In this document: piece after piece, positions 27,796 to 37,081 of the stretch
Layout: each line of letters begins with the position of its first letter
Numbering within the stretch: position 1 is the stretch's first letter
Assembly: GCA_021777105.1 (NCBI GenBank)
Contig: JAIQZQ010000042.1
Coordinates: forward strand, 1 to 64,000
Reading direction: 5' to 3'
Length of the DNA: 64,000 nucleotides
From: Candidatus Anammoxibacter sp.
GTDB taxonomy: Bacteria > Planctomycetota > Brocadiia > Brocadiales > Anammoxibacteraceae
Translations under genes and position numbers: made by a program
Notes under the pieces: model-generated
Seen by the model: the letters and a program-made list of their open reading frames with translations, nothing else
What the model was told of the DNA's origin: nothing
Databases searched by the model: none

Positions 27796-27950
27796 GGGAG
27801 GGATGGAGAAGACAAGTAATCGGTAATTGGTAAAATTGAACAAATAGTGGCACAGGCATCCCTGCCTGTGTTTTGCGGCTGGTTACAAGGCTCCGGCCTT
27901 GTAACCGGATGTCCAAAGAGGCTCCGCCTCTTTTTGCGTTGCGGTAGCCA
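27796..27950. repeat. Composite repeat, copy B, carries msrA-like 3' codons
   Basis: Same components and order as 24008-24167, beginning with GGGAGGGATGGAGAAGACAA, which matches the end of msrA (GGGAGATGGGGACGACAA), although no msrA gene is here. It carries AATCGGT/AATTGGT heptamers, the CACAGGC palindrome (27849-27869), the GTTACAAGG palindrome and the GAGGCTCCGCCTC palindrome. Confidence 0.85.
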
Positions 27951-27985
27951 CATTTCTTTCCACTTTGCTCCGGCACAACCGCCGG

Positions 27986-28588
27986 CTACTTCCAGACCTT
28001 AATCATTTCCGCGTCAATCTTATACTTTTTGAAAAATTTATCTATTGTCTTTTTTTTATCATTTGCAAATAAAATGCAACCGCTTGATATTTTCCGCCCC
28101 CCTATTTTGCGCAAAATACCTTCATAATCATATTTCTTTGATTTTCTCTGATAAAGCTCTCTATTAAATTTTGCTTTGGTTTTCTGGTCTAAATGTGAAA
28201 GGTTAAAAGAGCTGATAATATTTGGGTTTAATTCTAGTAATAATCTCGCGTCAATATCAATAGGCTCTTCCAAATACAGTATTTTCCCTTCCAGTAAAAT
28301 ATTTTGGACCAGCCCTGAATCTGTTTGTTTTAGCTCATTTAAAGTTCTTATTGTGGGTTGTATATTTTTTTCAAGTTCCAGACTAATCACCCTGTCTTGT
28401 ATTTCAAAGCTTGTTTCACTTTTGGTGGTTAGAATTAACAAATCAATATCTGATTTTGCGGTGTAATCACCCCTTGCCATGCTTCCATATAGAATAATTG
28501 CTTTTAAATCGTCTATTTTTGACAACTCTTTAACTATTCTTTTTTGTAGTCGCTTTTGGCTCAATTTTCTCACCAAACCGTTTCTCAA
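27986..28588 (-). CDS. MNT-type nucleotidyltransferase (antitoxin-like)
   Basis: 200 residues with the minimal nucleotidyltransferase signature: LYGSMARGDYTAKSDIDLLI, giving Gly35-Ser36 and Asp47/Asp49. Residues beyond 110 form a second, Lys-rich helical domain. The start is either the TTG at 28588 or the GTG at 28573; both lie inside the end of the upstream damaged gene, so the two frames overlap by 43-58 bp. In MNT/HEPN toxin-antitoxin pairs, the nucleotidyltransferase adenylylates and silences the HEPN toxin. Here the HEPN-like partner is broken, so this gene is a leftover antitoxin or has another role. Confidence 0.8.
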   Translation of the reverse strand: MRNGLVRKLSQKRLQKRIVKELSKIDDLKAIILYGSMARGDYTAKSDIDLLILTTKSETSFEIQDRVISLELEKNIQPTIRTLNELKQTDSGLVQNILLEGKILYLEEPIDIDARLLLELNPNIISSFNLSHLDQKTKAKFNRELYQRKSKKYDYEGILRKIGGRKISSGCILFANDKKKTIDKFFKKYKIDAEMIKVWK

Positions 28589-28913
28589 AGTATTCTAAAA
28601 CTATATTTAAATTTTGAATGGCGGTTTTTGCTCTATTCCCGTTTATTCCGTCATACCCAAGATCGCCATAAGCAAACCAGACTTTTTTCATTGCGACGTT
28701 TATCTCTTTCGGAAATTGCTTATTAGAATATTAATGCCTGCTTGAATGATCGCCAAAATGCTCACTGTTTCTTGCGGCATCAGCCTCAATTAACGGTTCT
28801 ATAACTTTTGTGGCTTAATCACCAACAACAGTATTTTGCTTTTTGTTATATGCGTCTACTACCGCGGTTAATTTTTCTTTTGCAATATTAAAATGTTTCG
28901 CAAAGTCGCCCAC
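28530..28913 (-). pseudogene. HEPN-like toxin gene with two in-frame stops
   Basis: Starting at a GTG (28911-28913) with AAGGA eleven bases upstream, one frame runs 127 codons to a TAA at 28530. It is broken by TAA at 28815-28817 (codon 33) and TAA at 28731-28733 (codon 61). On both sides the protein stays sensible: VGDFAKHFNIAKEKLTAVVD, then VIEPLIEADAARNSEHFGDH, then VWFAYGDLGYDGINGNRAKT, a helix-rich C-terminus like those of HEPN or small nucleotidyltransferase-partner proteins. The gene overlaps the MNT gene, as in MNT/HEPN modules. Nonsense mutations are the simplest reading; HEPN identity is inferred from order and helical character, not from a clear Rx4-6H motif. Confidence 0.65.
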
Positions 28914-28929
28914 TTTCTATTTTATCCTT

Positions 28930-28982
28930 CCGTTATTATAACGAAAAAAGGTCATTTTTAAAGCTTTTTCGTTATTGTAACT
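28930..28982 (-). promoter_or_regulatory. Palindromic operator region before the HEPN/MNT pair
   Basis: The half-site GTTATTATAACGAAAAA at 28932-28948 is inverted at 28965-28981 (15 of 17 bases), and the first half is itself a palindrome (CGTTATTATAACG). Two TATAA-like words overlap. This is the layout of an autoregulated toxin-antitoxin promoter. Confidence 0.55.
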
Positions 28983-29110
28983 AAATTATATTTTATCAAA
29001 TGCGCTTCTGTAATCACGAATCTTTTCAAAACGAACTTTAATAAGGGAGACTAAAATCTCCCCTACCCGCTTTATTACATATCACCTGTTACCCATATTA
29101 CCTTGCTCTA

Positions 29111-29932
29111 CTACTCTTCCGGCAAATCTGAATGGAACTCCATTGAGCTGCTCCATTTGTTTCTGACTTTGGTTAATATCTCCTGAGTGACAATGTTTGT
29201 GCCCGATCTTTCAGCTTCGTTTTCAACCTCTTTGATAACCATGCCTCTTACAACATCGGGGATTTTATTAATCTTCTCGGTTGCCTCGTCATCCCATTTC
29301 AGTTCTTGAGTTATGGCTTTGGAGCCTTCGCCCCATTGCGCGTATTTCTTTTCAATCATTTCAACCGTCACTTTTAATTCGCCGTGTTTCCTGGTAAACG
29401 CCTCAATGCGCCATTTGGTCATATCTCTCATAAAGCCTTCAGGCGTTTGAGTCAACCTTTCAGCGGCATCCGGAGCCCAGTCAAGCGCTCGTCCGCTTGA
29501 AGCGGTTACAAGCTCATCCTTGTTTTTGACCAACTTAAACTTCTCGCCGTCCGCCCTGCATATAGGGCACTCGTCAGGCGCGTATCCTTTAACAGTATAT
29601 CCGCAAATATCGCAATAAAAGTAGTCAACACCATCATCAATCTTAGCGTCTGGTTTCGAGACAGGTTTATCCTCATCCATTCCCGGCATAGCATGCGGCA
29701 TGCCCCCGCCGCCGCCCATCATTGACGACATTGCGCTTTTAGCCCCTTCCAGCCCCTTTTCAGCAACTTCCAGAGTCACTTTGCCGGCGGAAATCTCCCT
29801 AGCGTACTTTTCAATTCTCTTCTTGGTCATATTCCTCATAAAGCCCTGAGGAACTCTTTCAACCCTCTTTAACGCGTCGTCCGTCCATTCAAGCCCGCCG
29901 GCCTCTTCACCGTTATTTTCAAACATTTCCAT
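29111..29932 (-). CDS. PCP_red-repeat protein with central rubredoxin domain
   Basis: 273 residues from the ATG at 29932, which has AAGGA seven bases upstream (the frame opens at 29989). Three copies of the PCP_red domain, named from the C-terminus of a protochlorophyllide reductase subunit, are visible: LEWTDDALKRVERVPQGFMR, LDWAPDAAERLTQTPEGFMR and a weaker LKWDDEATEKINKIP. Between the first and second lies a rubredoxin-like iron site, YFYCDICGYTVKG ... CPICRADG, with the CxxC...CxxC spacing that holds one iron. A Gly/Met-rich linker (MSSMMGGGGGMPHAMPGM) follows the first repeat. It likely carries or senses electrons. It is divergent from the NXR-like operon and has no phototrophy genes around it. 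Confidence 0.8.
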   Translation of the reverse strand: MEMFENNGEEAGGLEWTDDALKRVERVPQGFMRNMTKKRIEKYAREISAGKVTLEVAEKGLEGAKSAMSSMMGGGGGMPHAMPGMDEDKPVSKPDAKIDDGVDYFYCDICGYTVKGYAPDECPICRADGEKFKLVKNKDELVTASSGRALDWAPDAAERLTQTPEGFMRDMTKWRIEAFTRKHGELKVTVEMIEKKYAQWGEGSKAITQELKWDDEATEKINKIPDVVRGMVIKEVENEAERSGTNIVTQEILTKVRNKWSSSMEFHSDLPEE

Positions 29933-30413
29933 AACTATTTCCTTATATACATTATTAACAAATACTTCAAATTTGAGAGTTAACATCATTTAAGATTATT
30001 TTAAGCACAACATTATAACAAAATTGGTTTTTAGGGCTCAGGAAAAAATGTGAATCAGGTTAAAAAACGATCATTTTTTGACGGCTAGCCGTGTTTAGTC
30101 TGGTTTACGCGGGAGTCTCACTATTTTTAAAATTGTTTCGCAATAAATTTGTTTTTTAAATAAATGCGGGTATAATTATTGTTTAATATCAACAGCTATT
30201 TAGCTTATTTTACTAAGCGCATTCGTAAAAAAACAGGATAACTATGTTTTCAATCTTCATGTTGTTTATACAGTATCCCAAATCATCAGAGCCTCCGCGC
30301 CGTTCCTTCAGCAACTTATCAACCACCGCAAAAACAGTTAAAAAGTCATAAGTTGAAGTTAATTTGTATGTAATTGTCAATTTTCCGGATTGTCCGGGTA
30401 AGGAGTGAAGCTT
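29933..30413. other. Divergent promoter region of the NXR-like operon
   Basis: About 480 bp of AT-rich DNA with no supportable gene. It must contain the promoters of the PCP_red gene and the NXR-like operon. I saw no FNR-type TTGA-N6-TCAA box. A CCGG leader word (CCGGATTGTCCGGG) ends right before the ribosome site of the first operon gene. Confidence 0.45.
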
Positions 30414-32024
30414 ATGAGAAACATTTGTCAATTTTTTATAATATTTTGCTTTGCAGGTTGCGCATGGGTTAACAACTCTTTTTCCACTGAAATAAATCCG
30501 GGCTTACGGGATACGGGCGTAAAGGGCAAGATTATAACTTATGACGAGCTTATTGATAGAGGACGCGAGCTTTACGACAAACAGTGCGCAAGCTGCCACG
30601 GAACCGAAGGCAGAGGCGACGGGGTAGGCGCTTATTTGCTTAAACCGCACCCAAGAGATTTCAGCCTCGGCAAATTCAGGCTGGTAACCACGGTCAACAA
30701 GGTTCCGTCTGATGAGGACTTGTATAAAACCATCAGCCAGGGCATGCCGGGCTCATCAATGCCGCCGTGGGAACATTTGATCGAGCGAGACAGGATGGCG
30801 CTGGTTTATTACGTGCGCTATTTGGCAAAAGAGGGAAAGATTAAAAACCTGATGGCGAAATCAAAAAAGCGCACACGCAAAAAAGCCGAGGCAACCGCCA
30901 TACGCAAGCTGACCCCTTCCGATAAAATTAAGCTCCCGGCAAAAACGCCCCCCAGCATTGAAAGCATTGCTTTGGGCAGAAGATTGTATGTGGCAAAATG
31001 CGCCTCATGCCACGGAATAAACGGCGACGGCGATAGCCAGGATGAGTTAAAGGATGAAGAGGGCTTCCCAATAATGCCCAGAGATTTTACCGCAGGCGTT
31101 TTTAAGGGCGGCGCGCAACCCGACGATATTGCTTATAGAATAATGGCAGGCATACCATCCACTCCAATGCCCTCGTTTGAAGAGTTGAAACCGTCAGAGC
31201 TTTGGTCGCTGGTTTATTATGTCAGGTCCCTGGCAAACCCAACATCCCAGGCCCTGTCTCAACAGAAAAAGCTGGACGTAATCGTTAAAAAAGTCGAGGC
31301 AGAACTAAGCGCGGATATGGATAAATCAGTATGGGACAACGCAATTCCGTCATACCTTTCACTTTTGCCTTTATGGTGGCGCAAGGATTTGACAAAAGGC
31401 GTTTACGCGCAGGCAATCCACAACAACGGCAAAATTGCCGTGCGCATGATTTGGGAAGACGCCACAAGGAACGACAACGTCCTTGACCATACGGCGTTTT
31501 CAGACGGAGCGGCGGTTCAATTCTCAAGCAGCAACGACCCGCCTTTTTTTGCCATGGGCTACGAGCAAGATCCGGTTAATATATGGAACTGGAAGGCGTG
31601 GCGCGAGCCGGATGCGCTTGCAAAGTACCAAACAGTGAAAGATGTTCAGCCTAATATGCCTGACGATCAATATCCTTCAGCCGGTTATATAGGAGCCAGA
31701 GCCCTTTTTGCAACCGCAAGCGATGTTGGAAACCCTACAGCCCTGATCAAACCGGCAAGTTCGATTGAAGACCTTAACGCCGGCGGGTTCGGCACATTGA
31801 CCAATCAGGGAGACGGCTCTCAAAACGTGGCCGGATACGGAAAGTGGGCCGACGGTTTTTGGGAAGTGTTGTTTGTAAGGGATATAAAGTCTGAATTCAA
31901 CGGAGATATAGCGTTTGAACCGGGCTCTAAGATTAGCGCCGCGTTTGCGTTATGGGACGGCGAATATCAGGATAGAAACGGGCAAAAGTCCGTGACGATA
32001 TGGCATAATTTTGTTATTGAATAA
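30414..32024 (+). CDS. Diheme cytochrome c fused to haem-b gamma subunit (NxrC-like)
   Basis: About 536 residues, exported. The ATG at 30414 is chosen because AAGGAG lies eight bases upstream; the GTG at 30405 is less likely. The leader ends FCFAGC, close to a lipobox, so it may be lipid-anchored. Two cytochrome c domains follow with CASCHGTEGRGDG and CASCHGINGDGDS. The C-terminal 200 residues match the haem-b-binding gamma subunit family of ethylbenzene dehydrogenase, dimethylsulfide dehydrogenase and NXR (SVWDNAIPSYLSLLPLWW, VLFVRDI). Fused, it could take electrons from the beta subunit's clusters through haem b to two c haems. It starts an operon: 24 bp to the alpha gene. In Nitrospira the equivalent subunits are usually separate genes. 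Confidence 0.87.
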   Translation: MRNICQFFIIFCFAGCAWVNNSFSTEINPGLRDTGVKGKIITYDELIDRGRELYDKQCASCHGTEGRGDGVGAYLLKPHPRDFSLGKFRLVTTVNKVPSDEDLYKTISQGMPGSSMPPWEHLIERDRMALVYYVRYLAKEGKIKNLMAKSKKRTRKKAEATAIRKLTPSDKIKLPAKTPPSIESIALGRRLYVAKCASCHGINGDGDSQDELKDEEGFPIMPRDFTAGVFKGGAQPDDIAYRIMAGIPSTPMPSFEELKPSELWSLVYYVRSLANPTSQALSQQKKLDVIVKKVEAELSADMDKSVWDNAIPSYLSLLPLWWRKDLTKGVYAQAIHNNGKIAVRMIWEDATRNDNVLDHTAFSDGAAVQFSSSNDPPFFAMGYEQDPVNIWNWKAWREPDALAKYQTVKDVQPNMPDDQYPSAGYIGARALFATASDVGNPTALIKPASSIEDLNAGGFGTLTNQGDGSQNVAGYGKWADGFWEVLFVRDIKSEFNGDIAFEPGSKISAAFALWDGEYQDRNGQKSVTIWHNFVIE

Positions 32025-32048
32025 CCGAGCCCGAAGGGAGATTTAAAT

Positions 32049-35000
32049 ATGAACACATCTCGCAGAGACTTTTTAAAGACACTTGGCGGTATGGGCATGG
32101 GAGCTTTTGTGGCCCCCGGGCTTAAAATGTTGTCATTTGACGCTGTTGATGTTGAAAACCCGTTAGCAGCTTACCCGGCGCGCGACTGGGAAAAGGCGTA
32201 CCGCAATCAATATAAATACGACAGCACATTCTCATGGGTATGCTCCCCTAACGACACTCACGCGTGCAGGGTGATGGCTTACGTGCGCAACGGCGTTATT
32301 GTAAGACACGGCGCCGAGTATAATAACGAAACATATTCCGACATATACGGAAACAAGGCCACCGCCAACTGGAACCCAAGGCAGTGCGCAAAGGGATACA
32401 CATTCCATAGAGTTGTGTATGGCCCTCACCGTTTAAAATATCCTTTAATACGCAAAGGGTGGAAGAGCTGGGCAGATGACGGTTTCCCCGCGCTTACGCC
32501 TGAGCTGCGAACAAAATACAAATTTGACTCTAGGGGCGACGACCTTTTGGTCAAGATCGGATGGGACGATGTCTTCACCTATATTGCCAAAGGTTATGTG
32601 TCTATAGCTAAAACCTATAGCGGCAAAGAGGGCGCAAAACGCCTGCTTGATCAGGGTTACGCTCCTGAAATGGTCGATATTATGGAAGGGGCGGGAACCA
32701 GGACGTTTAAATTTCGCGGAGGCATGGGATTGCTTGGCGTGTTCGGCAAATATGGCGCGTACAGGTTAAACAACTCAATGGCGTTTTTAGACCAGAAAGT
32801 TCGAGGCGTTTCAGAAAAAGAGGCAAAAGGCGGAAGAAACTGGTCAAACTACACCTGGCACGGCGATCAGGCGCCGGGACATCCATGGGTGCATGGATTG
32901 CAAACATCGGATTGCGATTTCAACGATCTGCGGTTTAGCAAACTCATAATCATGGACGGCAAGAATCTGGTTGAAAACAAAATGACGGACAGCCACTGGT
33001 TCATAGAGTGCATGGAACGCGGAGCCAAACTCGTCTCGATAACTCCTGAATACAGCCCGCCGGCGACAAAGTCGGATTACTGGATGCCCATAAGGCCGCA
33101 AACAGACGCAGCCCTGTTCCTTGGTATTACAAAGATACTTATTGATAAAGAGCAGTACGACAAGGATTTTGTAACAAATTACACCGATTTCCCTCTTCTG
33201 GTAAGAACGGATAATTTAAAACGTTTGCGCGCGTCTGAAGTTTTCGCTAATTATAAAAACGGTCTCTCGTCTGACGGGCCAAGTTTTAAAACGCAAAACC
33301 TCAGCAAAGAGCAGTACGCAAAACTGGGCGATTTTGTGGTCTGGGATCTTAAAACAAAATCGCTTAAGGCCGTGACAAGAGACGACATCGGCAAAACAAT
33401 GGCTGACAAAGGCCTGGCCCCGGCGTTAACCGGAACTTATAAAGCGGAAATAGGCGGCAAAGAGGTTGAGGTGGCCCCGCTTTTTGAGTTGTATAAATCG
33501 CACCATTTAAAAGACTATGATCTTGATTCCGTGCATGACATTACCGGAACGCCGAAAGAGCTGATCATACAACTGACAAACGATATAGCGACAATCAAAC
33601 CTGTGGCGATTCATCAGGGCGAGGGAATAAATCACTGGTTCCACGCCACGGAAATGAACAGGGCGGCTTACCTGCCGGTAATGCTGACCGGAAATATAGG
33701 CAAACCCGGCGCGGGCTGCCACACCTGGGCGGGCAATTACAAAGCGGCAAATTTCCAGGGCTCGCCATGGACCGGCCCCGGCTTTAAAGGCTGGGTGGCT
33801 GAAAATCCGTTCAGCCCAAACCTTGATCCTAACGCGCACGGCAAGGACGTAAAAATAAAAGGTTGTTGCAAAGGCGAGGAACCCGCTTATTGGAACCATG
33901 GAGATACCCCGCTTATTGTTGACACTCCGGCTGAGGGCAGAAAGGTGTTTACAGGCCAATCACATATGCCTTCGCCGACAAAAGCCATGTTCTTTAACAA
34001 CGTTAATATTTTTAACAACGCCAAGCACGCTTATGAGATGTTTAAAAACGTCAATCCAAAGATTGATATGATTATAGGCGCGGACATCCAGATGACGGCC
34101 ACTGTTGAATATTCCGATATTACACTGCCTGCGAATTCATGGGTGGAGTTTGAGGGATTGGAAACCACATCGTCATGCTCAAATCCGTTTCTGCAAGTCT
34201 GGAAAGGCGGCATTAAACCAGTTTTTGATTCAAAGGACGACTTGTCAATTCTCGCGGGTATCGCCTCTAAAATGGCGGACGTCACAGGCGACAAACGGTT
34301 TAAGGACTACTTTAAATTTGAGCTTGAAGGCAAACGCGAAGTCTATTTCCAACGCCTCTTTGACACATGCACGACAACCGTGGGATATCAACTTAAGGAT
34401 ATAATGGCTGGCAAATACGGCCCGGCCGGCGGAGCATTAATGCTTTTCCGCACATATCCAAGGATACCTTTCTGGGAGCAGATAAACGGCAACATACCGT
34501 TTTTCACAGACACGGGCAGACTACACGCCTATTCAGACCTTCAGGAAGCTATTGATTACGGCGAGAATTTTATTGTGCATAGGGAAGGGCCGGAAGCTAC
34601 GCCCTATCTGCCGAATGTTATAGTAAGCACAAATCCATACGTCAAACCAAAGGATTATGGGTTGTCATGGAACAGGGAGCATTGGGACGAACGCACCGTG
34701 CGCAATGTAAAGCTATCATGGCGCGAAACCAAACGGACAACAAATTTCCTGTGGGAAAAAGGATTTAGATTCCTGTTTATGACGCCCAAAACCCGCCACA
34801 GGGTGCATTCTCAATGGAGCAGCGTTGATTGGCACATAATGTACGACTCAAATTTCGGCGACCCATACAGGGTGGACAAACGCACGCCGGACGTGGGCGA
34901 GCATCAAATGCATATGAATCCTAGAGCTGCCAAGGATTTAGGCATAGAGGACGGCGATTATGTTTATGTTGACGCAAATCCGGCCGACAGGCCGTATGTT

Positions 35001-35483
35001 AACGCAAATCCCAGCGATCCGTTTTACAAAGTCGCCAGATGCATGTCGCGCGTAATTTTTAACGCGGCGTATCCATATAATATTGTGATGATGAAACACG
35101 GCCCTTACATGTCTACCGAACGAAGCGTTAAGGCGCATGAGTCAAGGGAAGACGGCAGAGCCTTGTCGGCTGACACCGGATACCAGGCCAATTTACGGTA
35201 CGGCTCGCAACAAAGCCTTACCAGAAACTGGCATATGCCGATGCATCAAACCGACACTCTTTTTCATAAATCAAAGGCGTATGTGAAGTTTATGTTTGGC
35301 GGCGAAACAGACAACCACGCCATAAACACCGTGCCGAAAGAGACCCTGGTCAAGATTACAAAAGCGGAAAACGGCGGCCTTGGCGGCAAAGGCGTGTGGC
35401 TGCCGGCGACATTGGGAACAACGCCGGACAAAGAGAACGCCGATATGAGAAAGTATATAAACGGCGGATTTGTAAACGCATAA
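32049..35483 (+). CDS. nxrA: NXR/NarG-like molybdopterin oxidoreductase, catalytic alpha subunit
   Basis: A 1144-residue type II DMSO-reductase-family catalytic subunit with a Tat signal (SRRDFLKTLGG), so it acts in the periplasm. An iron-sulfur site near the N-terminus reads C65-x3-D69-x3-C73 with Cys113, i.e. Asp in place of one Cys of the usual pattern (inferred alignment). The region GGRNWSNYTWHGDQAPGHPW with HGLQTSDCDFNDLRFSK is the form I know from Nitrospira and anammox nitrite oxidoreductases, and contains the Asp expected to bind molybdenum. Length matches NxrA (about 1150). It could oxidise nitrite or reduce nitrate, or act on another oxyanion; direction cannot be read from sequence. 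Ribosome site AAGGGAG. Downstream come beta subunit and chaperone. Confidence 0.9.
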   Translation: MNTSRRDFLKTLGGMGMGAFVAPGLKMLSFDAVDVENPLAAYPARDWEKAYRNQYKYDSTFSWVCSPNDTHACRVMAYVRNGVIVRHGAEYNNETYSDIYGNKATANWNPRQCAKGYTFHRVVYGPHRLKYPLIRKGWKSWADDGFPALTPELRTKYKFDSRGDDLLVKIGWDDVFTYIAKGYVSIAKTYSGKEGAKRLLDQGYAPEMVDIMEGAGTRTFKFRGGMGLLGVFGKYGAYRLNNSMAFLDQKVRGVSEKEAKGGRNWSNYTWHGDQAPGHPWVHGLQTSDCDFNDLRFSKLIIMDGKNLVENKMTDSHWFIECMERGAKLVSITPEYSPPATKSDYWMPIRPQTDAALFLGITKILIDKEQYDKDFVTNYTDFPLLVRTDNLKRLRASEVFANYKNGLSSDGPSFKTQNLSKEQYAKLGDFVVWDLKTKSLKAVTRDDIGKTMADKGLAPALTGTYKAEIGGKEVEVAPLFELYKSHHLKDYDLDSVHDITGTPKELIIQLTNDIATIKPVAIHQGEGINHWFHATEMNRAAYLPVMLTGNIGKPGAGCHTWAGNYKAANFQGSPWTGPGFKGWVAENPFSPNLDPNAHGKDVKIKGCCKGEEPAYWNHGDTPLIVDTPAEGRKVFTGQSHMPSPTKAMFFNNVNIFNNAKHAYEMFKNVNPKIDMIIGADIQMTATVEYSDITLPANSWVEFEGLETTSSCSNPFLQVWKGGIKPVFDSKDDLSILAGIASKMADVTGDKRFKDYFKFELEGKREVYFQRLFDTCTTTVGYQLKDIMAGKYGPAGGALMLFRTYPRIPFWEQINGNIPFFTDTGRLHAYSDLQEAIDYGENFIVHREGPEATPYLPNVIVSTNPYVKPKDYGLSWNREHWDERTVRNVKLSWRETKRTTNFLWEKGFRFLFMTPKTRHRVHSQWSSVDWHIMYDSNFGDPYRVDKRTPDVGEHQMHMNPRAAKDLGIEDGDYVYVDANPADRPYVNANPSDPFYKVARCMSRVIFNAAYPYNIVMMKHGPYMSTERSVKAHESREDGRALSADTGYQANLRYGSQQSLTRNWHMPMHQTDTLFHKSKAYVKFMFGGETDNHAINTVPKETLVKITKAENGGLGGKGVWLPATLGTTPDKENADMRKYINGGFVNA

Positions 35484-35557
35484 TGATTTTTCAAAATTGC
35501 TTAATTTAGATATTTCTATTTAATCCGGCTTGCCCGGATTAGGAAAGGGGATCTTAT

Positions 35558-36814
35558 ATGCCTAGCGTATACAATTGGCAAATCGGCAGGCAAATGTCCT
35601 ATCCATATACCGAAAGCCGTCCCGACAACCAGTTTGTGTTTGTTTTTAATCTTAACCGATGCCTCGCGTGCCAGACATGCACTATGGCATGCAAAACTAC
35701 CTGGACGTTTTCAAAAGGCCAGGAGGTTATGTGGTGGAACAATGTTGAAACAAAGCCTTACGGCGGATATCCCAGAAATTGGGATCTTAAGACCCTTTCC
35801 CTAATAGAAAAAACAAACCCCGGCGGGCAAAAATGGGTAAAGGATGAAGCTAAACCCTACGGCACATTCAACGGCAAAACTGTTTTTGAAGCCGCGTCGC
35901 ATGAAACCGCCCAGGGGCCGCAAAAGATTTTAGGCTACCTCCCAAGTACGGATGAATGGAAAACTCCGAATCTTTATGAAGACGTGCCGATTGCTAAAAA
36001 CGGCGCGCCAAACCAGTGGACGGCAAAAGGCGAAAGCCTGCCTGAACATGAAAAATGGTTCTTTTACCTTCCGCGCCTCTGCAACCATTGCACATACCCG
36101 GCCTGCATTGCCGCGTGCCCCAGAAAAGCTATTTATAAACGCAAAGAAGACGGCATTGTGCTTATCGACCAGAAGCGTTGCCGGGGCTACAGAAAATGCG
36201 TTGAAGCGTGCTCATACAAAAAACCAATGTACCGCCCAACCACGCGCGTCAGCGAAAAATGCATAGCATGTTATCCAAGAGTTGAAGGCAAAGACCCTGA
36301 AACCAAAGGGCAACCTATGGAAACCCGATGCATGTCGTCATGCATCGGTCAAATACGCTTGCAGGGTCTTGTGAAGATAGACAAAGACGGCAAATGGACC
36401 GAGGATAGAAACAACCCGCTATACTACCTCATCCATGTGGCAAAAGTCGCCTTGCCTTTATATCCTCAATTTGGATTAGAGCCGAATGGATATTACATTC
36501 CGCCACGCTGGGTTCCAAGACCGTACCTTAGGCAGATGTTCGGCCCCGGAGTTGACAACGCAATAGATAAATGCCTGGCGCCGGACAGAGAACTGTTAGC
36601 CGTTTTATGTCTTTTCAGAGCAACCAATCGCATTGTTTTCAGTTACAAGATCCTCAAAGGCTCTAAAACGTTTGAGACGGAGATCCACGGCAAGAAATTT
36701 ACACAGTACGACGACACAATCATGGGTTACGACAAAGACGGCAATGTTGTGGCCGAAGTAAATGTAAACGAACCGGTTCATGTGCGGCCTGATATACATC
36801 TGAATTCAATTTAA
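35558..36814 (+). CDS. nxrB: NXR/NarH-like iron-sulfur beta subunit
   Basis: 418 residues, no signal peptide, so it would be exported bound to the Tat-borne alpha subunit. Four clusters of cysteines are seen: CLACQTCTMAC; CNHCTYPACIAACP; CRGYRKCVEACSYKK; and CIACYPRVEG ... CMSSCIGQ. In the third, Tyr replaces a Cys of the CxxC set, as in relatives that hold one [3Fe-4S] cluster; the usual CPYKK is CSYKK here. Length is that of NxrB/NarH of the periplasmic group. It moves electrons from the molybdenum site to the haem subunit. Ribosome site AAAGGGG and a CCGG leader word precede it. The spacing to the alpha gene is 75 bp. Confidence 0.92.
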   Translation: MPSVYNWQIGRQMSYPYTESRPDNQFVFVFNLNRCLACQTCTMACKTTWTFSKGQEVMWWNNVETKPYGGYPRNWDLKTLSLIEKTNPGGQKWVKDEAKPYGTFNGKTVFEAASHETAQGPQKILGYLPSTDEWKTPNLYEDVPIAKNGAPNQWTAKGESLPEHEKWFFYLPRLCNHCTYPACIAACPRKAIYKRKEDGIVLIDQKRCRGYRKCVEACSYKKPMYRPTTRVSEKCIACYPRVEGKDPETKGQPMETRCMSSCIGQIRLQGLVKIDKDGKWTEDRNNPLYYLIHVAKVALPLYPQFGLEPNGYYIPPRWVPRPYLRQMFGPGVDNAIDKCLAPDRELLAVLCLFRATNRIVFSYKILKGSKTFETEIHGKKFTQYDDTIMGYDKDGNVVAEVNVNEPVHVRPDIHLNSI

Positions 36815-36818
36815 GGCT

Positions 36819-36991
36819 GGTTACTGGATGCGTGATACTGGATTCTGGATAAAAGCGCGCAATGTAGATCAGCGCACGATTGATGCATTTTGTTGGTTAC
36901 TGGATGCTGGATAGAAGAGCTGGAAGCGGAACAATGCGCGATTAATGCTGGATGGTAGCGCTGAGCGCGTAGAGCAAAACGCGAAGCAAAG
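36819..36991. repeat. Three heptanucleotide arrays after the beta-subunit gene
   Basis: GGTTACT, GGATGCG, TGATACT, GGATTCT, GGATAAA at 36819-36853; GGTTACT, GGATGCT, GGATAGA at 36895-36915; AGCGCTG, AGCGCGT, AGAGCAA, AACGCGA, AGCAAAG at 36957-36991. They separate the beta gene from the chaperone gene inside the presumed operon. Confidence 0.85.
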
Positions 36992-37081
36992 CATAGGATT
37001 TATTTAAAAATTTTAATTCTTACATAAACTTTAGATCACTTTAGTCACTCTTCCGGCTTGTCCGAGGTTAATAATTTAAGC

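Noticed and set aside
29111..29932. A chlorophyll-synthesis enzyme
   Set aside because: Only the short PCP_red repeats are shared; the catalytic parts of protochlorophyllide reductase are absent.
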